64,000 bases of DNA. Origin: Oscillospiraceae bacterium (GTDB taxonomy: Bacteria > Bacillota > Clostridia > Oscillospirales > Oscillospiraceae). Made by a program: the position numbers and the translations under genes. Shown piece by piece: positions 1-7,269 of this stretch; within the stretch, counting starts at the first letter, position 1; each line of letters opens with the position of its first letter. The notes beneath the pieces were generated by a model. It made no database searches, had not been told where the DNA came from, and was given only the letters and a program-made list of their open reading frames with translations. Where the stretch lies: positions 868,001 to 932,000 of the forward strand of contig AP025583.1 of NCBI GenBank assembly GCA_022846095.1. Reading direction: 5' to 3'.

Positions 1-981
1 GGAGCCCGCGGTGCCGCCGTTGACTGCGGCGGGCACCCCCAACATGACCCGGCGGCCGTAGACCCGCTCCACCCCCTCCATGCCGCTGAGCGTATCGATG
101 AGCCCGCTGCCGATTGAGTTGGAGCCGTCGCGGCTGGCAATATCAAGGTCGGAGGCGCCGGCCGACTGCGGCATCACATAGTTTACAAAGTCGATCAGCA
201 CCGAAAAGCTCAAAAAGAGGATGATGCTCAGGGCAAAGGAGCCGATCATCAGGAACAGGTTTTTCTTGATGGATACCGCATGATGAATGCCCAAAGCCGT
301 TTCAATCTTGAAAAAGCGGGATTTCACCGCATGGCGTACAGCCTGCGCGCCCTCCGAGTTGCCGGCGGCCGCCGTCACGGGCGATACCCTTGCCGCCCTC
401 TTTGCCGGCGAGCTTGCGGCGAACAGCACCGAAACGACGCCCACGACGATTCCGCTGGCGATCCCGGTGGCGCTGAACCCGAACAGGGGGATGTGTGAAA
501 ATTCTTCTCCGACGAGAAACCGCAGCGCGGCGCACATGCCCCATGAGGTCACGATTCCGAGAACAAGGCCGATGGGGACCGCGGTTTTACACCAATTCAG
601 GGCCTCCAGCCGGATAAAACGGATAATTTGCTGTTTACTCATTCCGATGCAGCGCATCATGCCGAAAAACCTGGTCCTCTGGGCGACGCTGCTGTTCATG
701 CTGCTGGAGATCATTAACACGCCGGCGACCAATACCAGCAGAAACAGGACTGCGGCGATCAATAACAGGGCTTGTCCCAGGGCGCTGTCGAACAGGCCCG
801 AAAAGGACAGGGCGCCGTGCTTCTCCAGCAGCCGTCCCTGCTCCATCCGGGCGCCCATCTCAGCCATGCTGAACACGGCCGTCACCATAAACACCGAAAA
901 GATGATGCACAGGAGCGTCATGCGGCTTTGACGCCTGTGTACTCTGGCTGAAATCGGGATCAGGCTCAGGTAGCTTTTCAT
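1..981 (-). CDS. FtsX-type ABC transporter permease (partial, C-terminus outside window)
   Basis: This is the membrane subunit of an ABC exporter of the MacB/FtsX superfamily. The visible 327 residues begin [13 protein letters not shown], followed by a first membrane segment near residues 22-40, an extracytoplasmic stretch, and three further hydrophobic segments near residues 70-180. That is the usual FtsX core around '[18 protein letters not shown]', a typical cytoplasmic coupling motif. A second block begins with another membrane segment ([14 protein letters not shown]). The reading frame stays open to base 1, so the gene is cut by the window edge. Its ATG overlaps the stop of the upstream ATPase (ATGA), which indicates translational coupling. 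The ATPase, kinase and regulator upstream suggest a peptide or envelope-stress responsive transporter. The substrate cannot be read from sequence. Confidence 0.9.
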   Translation of the reverse strand, partial: MKSYLSLIPISARVHRRQSRMTLLCIIFSVFMVTAVFSMAEMGARMEQGRLLEKHGALSFSGLFDSALGQALLLIAAVLFLLVLVAGVLMISSSMNSSVAQRTRFFGMMRCIGMSKQQIIRFIRLEALNWCKTAVPIGLVLGIVTSWGMCAALRFLVGEEFSHIPLFGFSATGIASGIVVGVVSVLFAASSPAKRAARVSPVTAAAGNSEGAQAVRHAVKSRFFKIETALGIHHAVSIKKNLFLMIGSFALSIILFLSFSVLIDFVNYVMPQSAGASDLDIASRDGSNSIGSGLIDTLSGMEGVERVYGRRVMLGVPAAVNGGTAGS

Positions 982-1661
982 TCCCGGCACCTCCCGAAGT
1001 CGGTGAGCACTCCGTCGGATACCTGCAGGATGCGGTCTGCGGTCTGCGCGATGCTCCTGCTGTGCGTGATCATGATGATGGTCTGCTCGTATTTCCTGGA
1101 GGCCTCCCTGAGCAGGGTGATCACCTCGCTGGTGTTTTGGGTGTCCAGATTACCGGTGGGTTCATCGGCAAGGATCAGCGCGGGCCGCGTGATCAGGGCA
1201 CGGCCGATGGCCACACGCTGCTGCTGGCCGCCGGATAACTGGCTGGGCAGATGGTGGCGGCGCTCGTTCAAATTCAGCACCGTGAGCAGCTCATCCAAGT
1301 ACTTCTTGTTGGGCCTCTGGTAGTCCAGCAGGACGGGAAAGACCATATTTTGCTCAACGGTCAATTCCGGAATCAGGTTGAAGCTCTGAAAGATAAAGCC
1401 GATGTTCCTGCGGCGGAATATGGTCAGGCTGTTGTCCTTCATGGAGAAAATGTCCCTGCCGTCGATGCGTACCTTGCCGGACGTGGGCGTGTCAAGCGCG
1501 CCGATCAGATTCAGCAGGGTGCTCTTCCCGGAGCCGGACTCTCCGACGACGGCGACGAATTCCCCCTTAGGGACGGAGAAGGTCGCCTGCCTCAACGCAT
1601 GGACGGCGGTTTCGCCGCTCCCATAGGTTTTTGAGATATGATCGACTTCCAACAAATTCAT
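978..1661 (-). CDS. ABC transporter ATP-binding protein (MacB/LolD-like)
   Basis: This is the ATPase subunit partnering the overlapping FtsX-type permease. It shows Walker A (GESGSGKST), a Q-loop region ([13 protein letters not shown]), the ABC signature (LSGGQQQR), Walker B with the catalytic glutamate ([12 protein letters not shown]) and the H-loop (MITHS). At about 227 residues it has the usual length for the family. An in-frame ATG exists 21 bases further upstream at 1682. I prefer the start at 1661, because an AGAGGTG ribosome binding site lies 7-8 bases before it and the protein then begins [14 protein letters not shown], as relatives do. It belongs to the operon with the two-component system upstream. 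Such kinase-regulator-ABC sets often respond to cell-envelope antimicrobials. That role is inferred here. Confidence 0.95.
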   Translation of the reverse strand: MNLLEVDHISKTYGSGETAVHALRQATFSVPKGEFVAVVGESGSGKSTLLNLIGALDTPTSGKVRIDGRDIFSMKDNSLTIFRRRNIGFIFQSFNLIPELTVEQNMVFPVLLDYQRPNKKYLDELLTVLNLNERRHHLPSQLSGGQQQRVAIGRALITRPALILADEPTGNLDTQNTSEVITLLREASRKYEQTIIMITHSRSIAQTADRILQVSDGVLTDFGRCRE

Positions 1662-1734
1662 ACGGTTCAGCACCTCTTTCATCCTTGGTAAGGAAAGGGT
1701 ACCATATCAATCCTACCGCAAGATGACACACAGG

Positions 1735-2772
1735 CTACAATTTTGTAGGCGTCAAAAAATTGACCGTAAAGGCGGCGCCGGCGCCCGGCGCACTGTCCAC
1801 CTCAATGGTCCCGCTGTGTGCTTCCACAATCGCCTTTGCAAGCGGCAGGCCAAGCCCCACGCCCTGCGTGTCCTTTGAAAACCGGCTGCGGTAAAACCGC
1901 TTGAAGATATGGTGCAGGTCCTCCGGGTGGATGCCGCAGCCGTTGTCCCGCACGGCGATCTGGACCACCGAGGGCAAGGCCCTCCACGTGACGGAAACCG
2001 CGTCCCCCGCCGCTGTGTGGTCCAAGGCGTTTTTCACAAGATTGCAGATCGCCTCCATCAGCCAGTCGCGGTCGCACAGGAGCGCGACCGTCTCACTGCC
2101 GGAAAAGGACAGGGATTTTCCCTCCCGTTGGGCTTGAAATGCAAAATGCCGCTCTATCCGCGCCATCATACCGGACACAGTTTCCACTGTTTTGTTCAAA
2201 ACAATGGTCCCCGCGTCCAGCTTTGTGATTTTCAGGAGGTTTTGCACAAGGGCTTCGATTCGGTCAAGCTCCTGTTCCGAGAGAGCCGTAAACGCCCGGA
2301 CGGTGGCCATATCCTCCGCTTCCTCCTGCAGGATCCCGTTATAGATGTTCAGGGCGGCCAGGGGCGTCTTGAGCTGGTGGGAGATGTCGGATATGGTGTC
2401 TTTCAGAAACCGTTTGGCGCTCCCCTCCTGCTCGGCATGGGCGTTCAGAATGGAGACCAGCGAATTGACCTCATGGAACAGCCGGTTCAGCCCGCCCTCG
2501 TCGTCACATTCGATCCGGGCGGCCCGGTCTCCCGCAATATAGTCCCGAATCTGCGCGGCCGCACGTTCCATGATCTGATGCTGGCTCCTGAAATACAGGT
2601 ACACGAGCGCCAGGAGCGAGAGGCCCATGCACACGGACAACGCCAGGACATACAGCGCCGCATACTCCGCGTTCAATCCGATCACAGCGGCACAGAGCAG
2701 GACGAACCCGGCGGCGATCGCAAGCGCCAGGCAGAAAAAACGCTTGATTTTCCGGTCTGTGAGCAGTTTCAT
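1735..2772 (-). CDS. Sensor histidine kinase (VanS/BceS-like architecture)
   Basis: This membrane sensor kinase partners the response regulator just upstream. Two N-terminal membrane segments (about residues 10-32 and 37-58) are joined by a very short loop. There is therefore almost no extracytoplasmic sensor domain, an intramembrane-sensing layout. A HAMP-like linker follows, then the dimerisation helix with the phospho-accepting histidine in 'DISHQLKTPLAAL', the N box (NLVKNALDH), the G1 box (DNGCGI) and the G2 box (GVGLGLPLAKAI). I start at 2772, where a GAGGTG site overlapping the regulator's stop precedes ATG. A longer frame to 2799 would run into the regulator gene. The short loop and the adjacent ABC exporter fit kinases that sense through their transporter, which is an inference. 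Confidence 0.93.
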   Translation of the reverse strand: MKLLTDRKIKRFFCLALAIAAGFVLLCAAVIGLNAEYAALYVLALSVCMGLSLLALVYLYFRSQHQIMERAAAQIRDYIAGDRAARIECDDEGGLNRLFHEVNSLVSILNAHAEQEGSAKRFLKDTISDISHQLKTPLAALNIYNGILQEEAEDMATVRAFTALSEQELDRIEALVQNLLKITKLDAGTIVLNKTVETVSGMMARIERHFAFQAQREGKSLSFSGSETVALLCDRDWLMEAICNLVKNALDHTAAGDAVSVTWRALPSVVQIAVRDNGCGIHPEDLHHIFKRFYRSRFSKDTQGVGLGLPLAKAIVEAHSGTIEVDSAPGAGAAFTVNFLTPTKL

Positions 2773-2780
2773 GGCGCACC

Positions 2781-3467
2781 TCAATCCGCAGCATCCCATT
2801 TATATCCCACCCGGCGAACCGTTACAATTATTTGCGGGTTACTGGGGTCGTCCTCGATTTTTGTGCGCAGCCTGCGGATATAGACGGTGAGGGAGCTGCT
2901 GTCGATATAGTTTTCATCGCAGTCCCAAAGCCTGCCCAGGATCTGCTCCGGCGAGAGGACAATATTGGGCGTTTCCATAAACAGGCAAAGCAGCTTGTAC
3001 TCGCTGGCCGTCAAATCAAGCCGCACGCCGTTTTTATAGACCTCCCGCTTCAGCAGCTGCACTTGAATGCCGTTGGAGTTTAATTCGGGATCCGCCCGGC
3101 TGAAATTATCACTTCTGCGCAGAAGTGCGTTGACCCGCGAGAGGAATACCGCCAGCTTAAAGGGCTTCGTTATATAGTCGTCGCCGCCCATATCGAGCCC
3201 CATGATGATGTCTGTCTCTTCGTCCGCCGCCGTCAGGAACATAATGGGCACTTTGGAGCTGCGGCGAATTTGCCTGCATATATCGTAGCCGGAGCCGTCC
3301 GGCAGCGACACGTCCAGAATGACCAGATCATACCTTCCGTCCAGCCACAGCGCGTTCGCCTCCAGCCTTGTGCGGGCGGCGTCGATTTCATACCCCTGTT
3401 TTTTGAGGGCAAAGGAAAGGCCGTTCATCAGGCTCAGATCGTCTTCCACGAAAAATATACGCTTCAT
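2781..3467 (-). CDS. Response regulator, OmpR/PhoB family
   Basis: This DNA-binding response regulator has a receiver domain (about residues 1-118) and a winged-helix trans_reg_C domain (about 130-228). The acidic pocket is visible in 'FFVEDD', the phosphorylated aspartate in 'LVILDVSLPDGSG', and the conserved lysine in 'YITKPF'. The C-terminal domain ends with the usual recognition and wing sequences (SLTVYIRRLRTKIE). It is the first gene of a four-gene minus-strand operon with the kinase, ABC ATPase and permease. Because it leads the operon it probably autoregulates it. A good promoter lies about 70 bases upstream. Confidence 0.95.
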   Translation of the reverse strand: MKRIFFVEDDLSLMNGLSFALKKQGYEIDAARTRLEANALWLDGRYDLVILDVSLPDGSGYDICRQIRRSSKVPIMFLTAADEETDIIMGLDMGGDDYITKPFKLAVFLSRVNALLRRSDNFSRADPELNSNGIQVQLLKREVYKNGVRLDLTASEYKLLCLFMETPNIVLSPEQILGRLWDCDENYIDSSSLTVYIRRLRTKIEDDPSNPQIIVTVRRVGYKWDAAD

Positions 3468-3534
3468 GCATATAATCTCCTCAATTTTGCACAGCCCCCG
3501 GGCGGGGAGGCCGAACCACGCCTATGTAAATAGT

Positions 3535-3563
3535 ATCATACCACCCGGCCCGCCTCAAGGCAA
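3535..3563 (-). promoter_or_regulatory. Predicted sigma-A promoter of the two-component/ABC operon
   Basis: On the minus strand TTGCCT (3558-3563) and TATGAT (3535-3540) are separated by exactly 17 bases, about 70 bases before the response-regulator start. A GC-rich imperfect hairpin (about 3577-3614, arms around ATCCCGCC and GGCGGGAT) lies just upstream in the divergent spacer. Its role is unclear. Confidence 0.65.
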
Positions 3564-3658
3564 TTTACCATGGGGATAAATCCCGCCTCCGCTCGACGGG
3601 GGCGGGATTTTATGATACAATAAAGCCCGACAATGCGCAGACGAGAGGGGGGAGGGCC

Positions 3659-4201
3659 TTGCTGATCTACCTATCCGCGCTGGCCGACGGCGCGGAGCAG
3701 GCGCGCTTTGCCGCGCTCTACGAGGGCCACCGGCGGCAGCTGCTGTACGTGGCCAAGGGCTTTTTGCGGGACGGCGGGCTGGCCGAGGAGGCCGTGCAGG
3801 ACGCCTTTTTGGCGGTGGCGAAAAATTTTTCAAAAATTTCCGCCCTGGACGGTCATGAAGTGGCCCCATATCTCGTTACTATAGTGAAAAACAAATGCCG
3901 CGACATTCTGCGCCGGGAACGTAAGTACACCGGCCTTGCCGAGCTGACGCAGACCACCGCCGGGGATCTGACGGCGGAGTACGCCGATCTGCGGGAGGAG
4001 TGCCGCGTGCTGGTGGAGGCGCTGAAGGATATGCCCGACATTTACCGCGAGGTGCTGGAGCGCCGCCTGGTGCTGGAGCAGAGCAACCAGGAGGCGGCCC
4101 GCAGCCTCGGCATTGACGAGAACACCGCGGCCAAACGGTTTTCCAGGGGCCGGGCCATGCTGGCGGCCCGGCTGGCAAAGGAGGGGATTGGCAATGGATG
4201 A
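3659..4201 (+). CDS. RNA polymerase ECF-type sigma factor
   Basis: This 180-residue sigma-70 family protein of the extracytoplasmic-function type has region 2 at about residues 12-85 (FAALYEGHRRQLLYVAKGF, then EEAVQDAFLAVAKN and an 'IVKNKCRDILRRE' end). A region 4 helix-turn-helix lies at about 115-170 (MPDIYREVLERR, QEAARSLGIDENT). The start is read as TTG at 3659 because a GAGGGGGGAGG site sits immediately before it and the upstream ATG is out of frame. Its stop overlaps the start of the next gene, which encodes the likely anti-sigma factor. It should redirect RNA polymerase to a small regulon when released. The signal is unknown. Confidence 0.9.
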   Translation: MLIYLSALADGAEQARFAALYEGHRRQLLYVAKGFLRDGGLAEEAVQDAFLAVAKNFSKISALDGHEVAPYLVTIVKNKCRDILRRERKYTGLAELTQTTAGDLTAEYADLREECRVLVEALKDMPDIYREVLERRLVLEQSNQEAARSLGIDENTAAKRFSRGRAMLAARLAKEGIGNG

Positions 4202-4997
4202 GGGCTGGAAGAGCGGGGAGGCGCTGGACGCGCTGCTGCGCGAGGCGCTGCTCGCGGCCAACGACCCCGAACGCCTGGGGATACCGCCCGAGGAGGCGCT
4301 GGAGGGCACGCTGGAGTTCTCGCCCGAATTTGAAGAGAAGATGGCGCGTGTGCTGGCGGACCCGGCGGGGTATGAGCGCCGCGCGCGATCCCCGCGCCCC
4401 GTCTGGCGGCAGTTTCTGAGGGCCGCGGCCTGCGCGGCGCTGGTGCTGGCGCTGGGCTTCGGCGGGGCCATGCTGACCCCGGGGGGCCGCGCGGCGGTGA
4501 CCAGCTTCTTCAGCAGGAATTTTGAGGACCACACGGTGTTCGGCTTTGTGGACCCCGCCGCGGGCACCCAGTCCCCGGAGCCGGAGGCGGGGATCTACGT
4601 GCCGTCCTACGTGCCCGAGGGCTACAAGCAGAAGGAGTGGAGCCAGGACGACGACTTCGGCACGGTCCGGGCCTGGTACGAGGGGGCCTGCGACCTGTAC
4701 TACATCAACTATATGTGCTTCCCGCTGGCCCACGCGCCCACCATCGCCGTGGACAACGAGCACTCGGAGGAGAAGCAGATTGAGATCAACGGCGTGCCCG
4801 CCAAGCTGCTGGAGGGCAACGTCCCCTTCACGTACGACGTGGAGGAGGCGGACGGGAGCACGCGCACGGTGGAGTACTACACCTCCTTCCTGGTCTGGAC
4901 GGACGAGGAGGCGGGCTACGGCTTCTTCCTGATGGGCACCTGCCCGGCCGGGGATCTGGTGGCCGTGGCGGAGGGCCTGGAGTGGCGGGCATCTTAA
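4194..4997 (+). CDS. Putative anti-sigma factor, membrane protein with C-terminal DUF4367
   Basis: The 267-residue protein begins MDEGWKSGEALD at an ATG that overlaps the sigma-factor stop (ATGGATGA), so the two genes are translationally coupled. An acidic N-terminal segment of about 75 residues is followed by a single membrane helix (about residues 80-97, ACAALVLALGFGG). An extracytoplasmic domain then carries the DUF4367 pattern (YVPEGYK, INGVPAKLLEG, FLVWTDEEAGYGFFL). Position, coupling and topology match membrane-bound regulators of ECF sigma factors in Clostridia. No zinc-binding anti-sigma (HxxxCxxC) motif is visible, so binding to the sigma factor is inferred from context. Confidence 0.75.
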   Translation: MDEGWKSGEALDALLREALLAANDPERLGIPPEEALEGTLEFSPEFEEKMARVLADPAGYERRARSPRPVWRQFLRAAACAALVLALGFGGAMLTPGGRAAVTSFFSRNFEDHTVFGFVDPAAGTQSPEPEAGIYVPSYVPEGYKQKEWSQDDDFGTVRAWYEGACDLYYINYMCFPLAHAPTIAVDNEHSEEKQIEINGVPAKLLEGNVPFTYDVEEADGSTRTVEYYTSFLVWTDEEAGYGFFLMGTCPAGDLVAVAEGLEWRAS

Positions 4998-5065
4998 GAT
5001 CTAATTAAGATCAACATTTTCCGCTTGCGCGGTGGGTGTTCCACGGTTTAAAATGAGTGTCTGCG

Positions 5066-5094
5066 GACGGCCCACCCCGCCGGGGTGGGCCGTC
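5066..5094 (+). terminator. Hairpin after the sigma/anti-sigma operon
   Basis: A perfect 13-base-pair GC-rich stem (GACGGCCCACCCC and its complement) closes a 3-base loop. It is followed only by AAATCTATTT rather than a clean T-run, so termination is probable but not textbook. It lies between the anti-sigma gene and the sulfatase gene. Confidence 0.5.
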
Positions 5095-5122
5095 AAATCT
5101 ATTTCCCAAGAGGTCAAACGCA

Positions 5123-7117
5123 ATGGATACGATACAACTGCAACCGGAACAAAAGAGGCTCCTCCTGGCGCTGCGCCGGGGCTGGCAATGGCGGGGCGGA
5201 ATTGTGCTGGCCTGCGTGCTGGCGGGGCTGCTGCTGTGGGGCTTCCCCCTGTGGGGCGCGCTGGCCTGGGCCCTGGGCCTGGGCCTGCTGGGCGCGCTGG
5301 AGCTCCGGGTGGGCGAGCGGGCGGAGGCCGCGATTTCCCGCGTCCTGTTCGCGCTGATGCCCCCCATGGCCTACACCCTGGTGGAGATCCTCAACTACAA
5401 CAACCCCTGGACCGACTTCTCCGCCCTGCAGATCTGCCTGAACCTGGCCTGGTACTACCTGCTGGCCGTGGCCTTTTACCTGGTGGGCGGGCGGCGGAAC
5501 CTGGCGGCCAAGCTGGCCGTGGCCGTGGGCTGGGCGTGGGGCATGGCCAACCACTACGTCATCTCCTTCCGGGGGCGGACCATCTTCCCCGGGGACTTCC
5601 TCACCCTGCGCACCGCCGCCAACGTGGCGGGCAACTATGACTACACCCCCGACCTGACCCAGGTGGTTACGGGGCTGGTGCTGCTGGCGTGCCTGCTGCT
5701 CATCTCCCTGCTGCCCCGGCGGAAGGGCCGCGGCAGGATTCCGCTGAAGCTGGCCCTGCCCGCCCTGGGGGTGGGGGCGGCCTTCCTGGTGCTCTTCTTC
5801 TCCACCAACTTCCTCTCCTGGGCGGGGATCGAGCCCTCCATGTGGACCACCCGGGGCAACGGGCTGGCCCTCAACTTCTCGGTCTGCCTGCGCTACAGCC
5901 GGGTGGACGCGCCGGAGGGCTACTCGAAGGAGGCTCTGGCGGCCCTGCGGACGGAGCACCCGTCCGATGCCGCCGCCGTACCGGCGGCGGGGGACGGGGA
6001 ACAGCGGCCCGTCAACCTCATCGTCATTATGAACGAGTCCTTCTCCGACCTGGGGGTCATCCCCGGCGTGGAGGCCAACCGGGACTGGATGCCCTACTGG
6101 CGCTCCCTCAGCGAGAACACCATCAAGGGGTACGCCTACGCCTCGGTGTTCGGCGGCACCACCGCCAACTCGGAGTACGAGTTTCTCACCGGCAACACCA
6201 CCGCCTTCCTCCCGGCAGGCACGGTGCCCTTCCAGATGTACGTCTCGGACGGCGACCCCTCCCTGGTCTCCCAGATGAAGGCCCTGGGCTACTCCACCCT
6301 GGCCATGCATCCCTACCTGTCCTCCGGGTGGAACCGCATCCCGGTGTACAACGACTTCGGCTTTGACCGCTACATGTTCGAGGGGGACTTCACGAACCGG
6401 CAGTACATGCGCAACTACGTCACCGACCGCAGCGACTATGAAAACCTCATCGCGCAGTACGAGGCCAAGGCGCCGGGGGAGCCGATGTTCATCTTCAACG
6501 TCACCATGCAGAACCACAGCGCCTACAACGTGCCCTGGAGCGGGCTGGAAAAGACCACCTGGCTGACGGGAAAGTTTGAAAACCGCTTTTCCACCGTGGA
6601 CCAGTACTTATCCCTCATCTACCAGAGCGACCTGGCCCTGGAGTATCTGCTGGACTACTTCGCCCAGGTGGAGGAGCCCACCATGGTGGTCATGTTCGGC
6701 GACCACCAGCCCCAGGTGGCCACCAATTTCTACACCGAGGCCCTGGGGGGCGGTGCGGAGGGGCTGGACACGGCCACCGCTCAGCTCAAGCAGATGGTGC
6801 CCTTCCTGATCTGGGCCAACTACGACATACCGGAGGCGGACGGGGTGGAGCTCTCCCTCAACTACCTGTCCACCCTGGTGGCCAAGACCGCCAACCTGCC
6901 CCTGACGGGCTACCAGAAGTTCCTGGACGCGCTGTACCGGGAGGTGAGCGTGGTGAACGCCGTGGGGTTCCGGGACGCGCAGGGCAACTGGGCGGCGGAG
7001 CAGGAGGCGCTGGGCGCGCAGGCGCGCGGCGCCCTGGAGCGGTACCGGGAGCTGCTGTACAACAACATTTTTGATAAAAACGACCGGATCGACGGATTTT
7101 TTGAATTAAGCGAGTAA
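5123..7117 (+). CDS. LtaS-like membrane sulfatase / phosphoglycerol transferase family protein
   Basis: This 664-residue protein belongs to the lipoteichoic-acid-synthase-like sulfatase superfamily. About five membrane helices occupy residues 25-235, followed by an extracellular alkaline-phosphatase-fold domain. Expected active-site features are visible: the metal-binding 'VIMNESFSD', the nucleophile threonine in 'FGGTTANSEYEF', 'FNVTMQNHSAY', and the metal-binding 'VVMFGDHQPQ'. The start at 5123 has an AAGAGGTC site. A longer frame from 5057 would cross the preceding hairpin and is less likely. The family transfers glycerol phosphate, or other phospho-groups, from lipid donors to cell-surface polymers. 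Which polymer is used here cannot be said. It follows a sigma/anti-sigma pair, but the hairpin between them suggests separate transcription. Confidence 0.88.
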   Translation: MDTIQLQPEQKRLLLALRRGWQWRGGIVLACVLAGLLLWGFPLWGALAWALGLGLLGALELRVGERAEAAISRVLFALMPPMAYTLVEILNYNNPWTDFSALQICLNLAWYYLLAVAFYLVGGRRNLAAKLAVAVGWAWGMANHYVISFRGRTIFPGDFLTLRTAANVAGNYDYTPDLTQVVTGLVLLACLLLISLLPRRKGRGRIPLKLALPALGVGAAFLVLFFSTNFLSWAGIEPSMWTTRGNGLALNFSVCLRYSRVDAPEGYSKEALAALRTEHPSDAAAVPAAGDGEQRPVNLIVIMNESFSDLGVIPGVEANRDWMPYWRSLSENTIKGYAYASVFGGTTANSEYEFLTGNTTAFLPAGTVPFQMYVSDGDPSLVSQMKALGYSTLAMHPYLSSGWNRIPVYNDFGFDRYMFEGDFTNRQYMRNYVTDRSDYENLIAQYEAKAPGEPMFIFNVTMQNHSAYNVPWSGLEKTTWLTGKFENRFSTVDQYLSLIYQSDLALEYLLDYFAQVEEPTMVVMFGDHQPQVATNFYTEALGGGAEGLDTATAQLKQMVPFLIWANYDIPEADGVELSLNYLSTLVAKTANLPLTGYQKFLDALYREVSVVNAVGFRDAQGNWAAEQEALGAQARGALERYRELLYNNIFDKNDRIDGFFELSE

Positions 7118-7120
7118 GAA

Positions 7121-7159
7121 AACAGGGACGGCCCGCCGGTTTGGCGGGCCGTCCCTGTT
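7121..7159. terminator. Bidirectional terminator between convergent genes
   Basis: A perfect 17-base-pair stem (AACAGGGACGGCCCGCC and its complement) has a GGTTT loop just after the sulfatase stop. On the minus strand the stem is followed by TTC after its own terminal Ts, so it may also serve the transglutaminase operon arriving from the right. Confidence 0.75.
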
Positions 7160-7206
7160 CAGCGTTGTTGCCGCAGGCCCGCCGCAATCCGTTTTACCCC
7201 CGTACC

Positions 7207-7260
7207 GTAGGGGCGATTCACGAATCGCCCGACCACCGTCGGCCGCCTTTTCCGCCTGGC
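7207..7260 (+). repeat. Fragment of the dispersed repeat (right end)
   Basis: It contains the 20-base palindrome GGGCGATTCACGAATCGCCC (7211-7230) followed by GGCCGCCTTTTCCGCC. This matches the right end of the longer repeat at 23321-23727 (palindrome 23667-23686, then GGCCGCCTTATCCGCC). Just upstream (about 7168-7195) a short GCCGCAATCCGT remnant resembles the repeat's left module. It appears to be a decayed or truncated copy. Confidence 0.75.
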
Positions 7261-7269
7261 TACCTGTTC

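Noticed and set aside
1-3467. Vancomycin-type resistance cluster (VanRS-like two-component system)
   Set aside because: Regulator and kinase have the general OmpR/VanS layout, but no vanH/A/X-type ligase or dipeptidase genes are nearby. The neighbours are ABC transporter genes.
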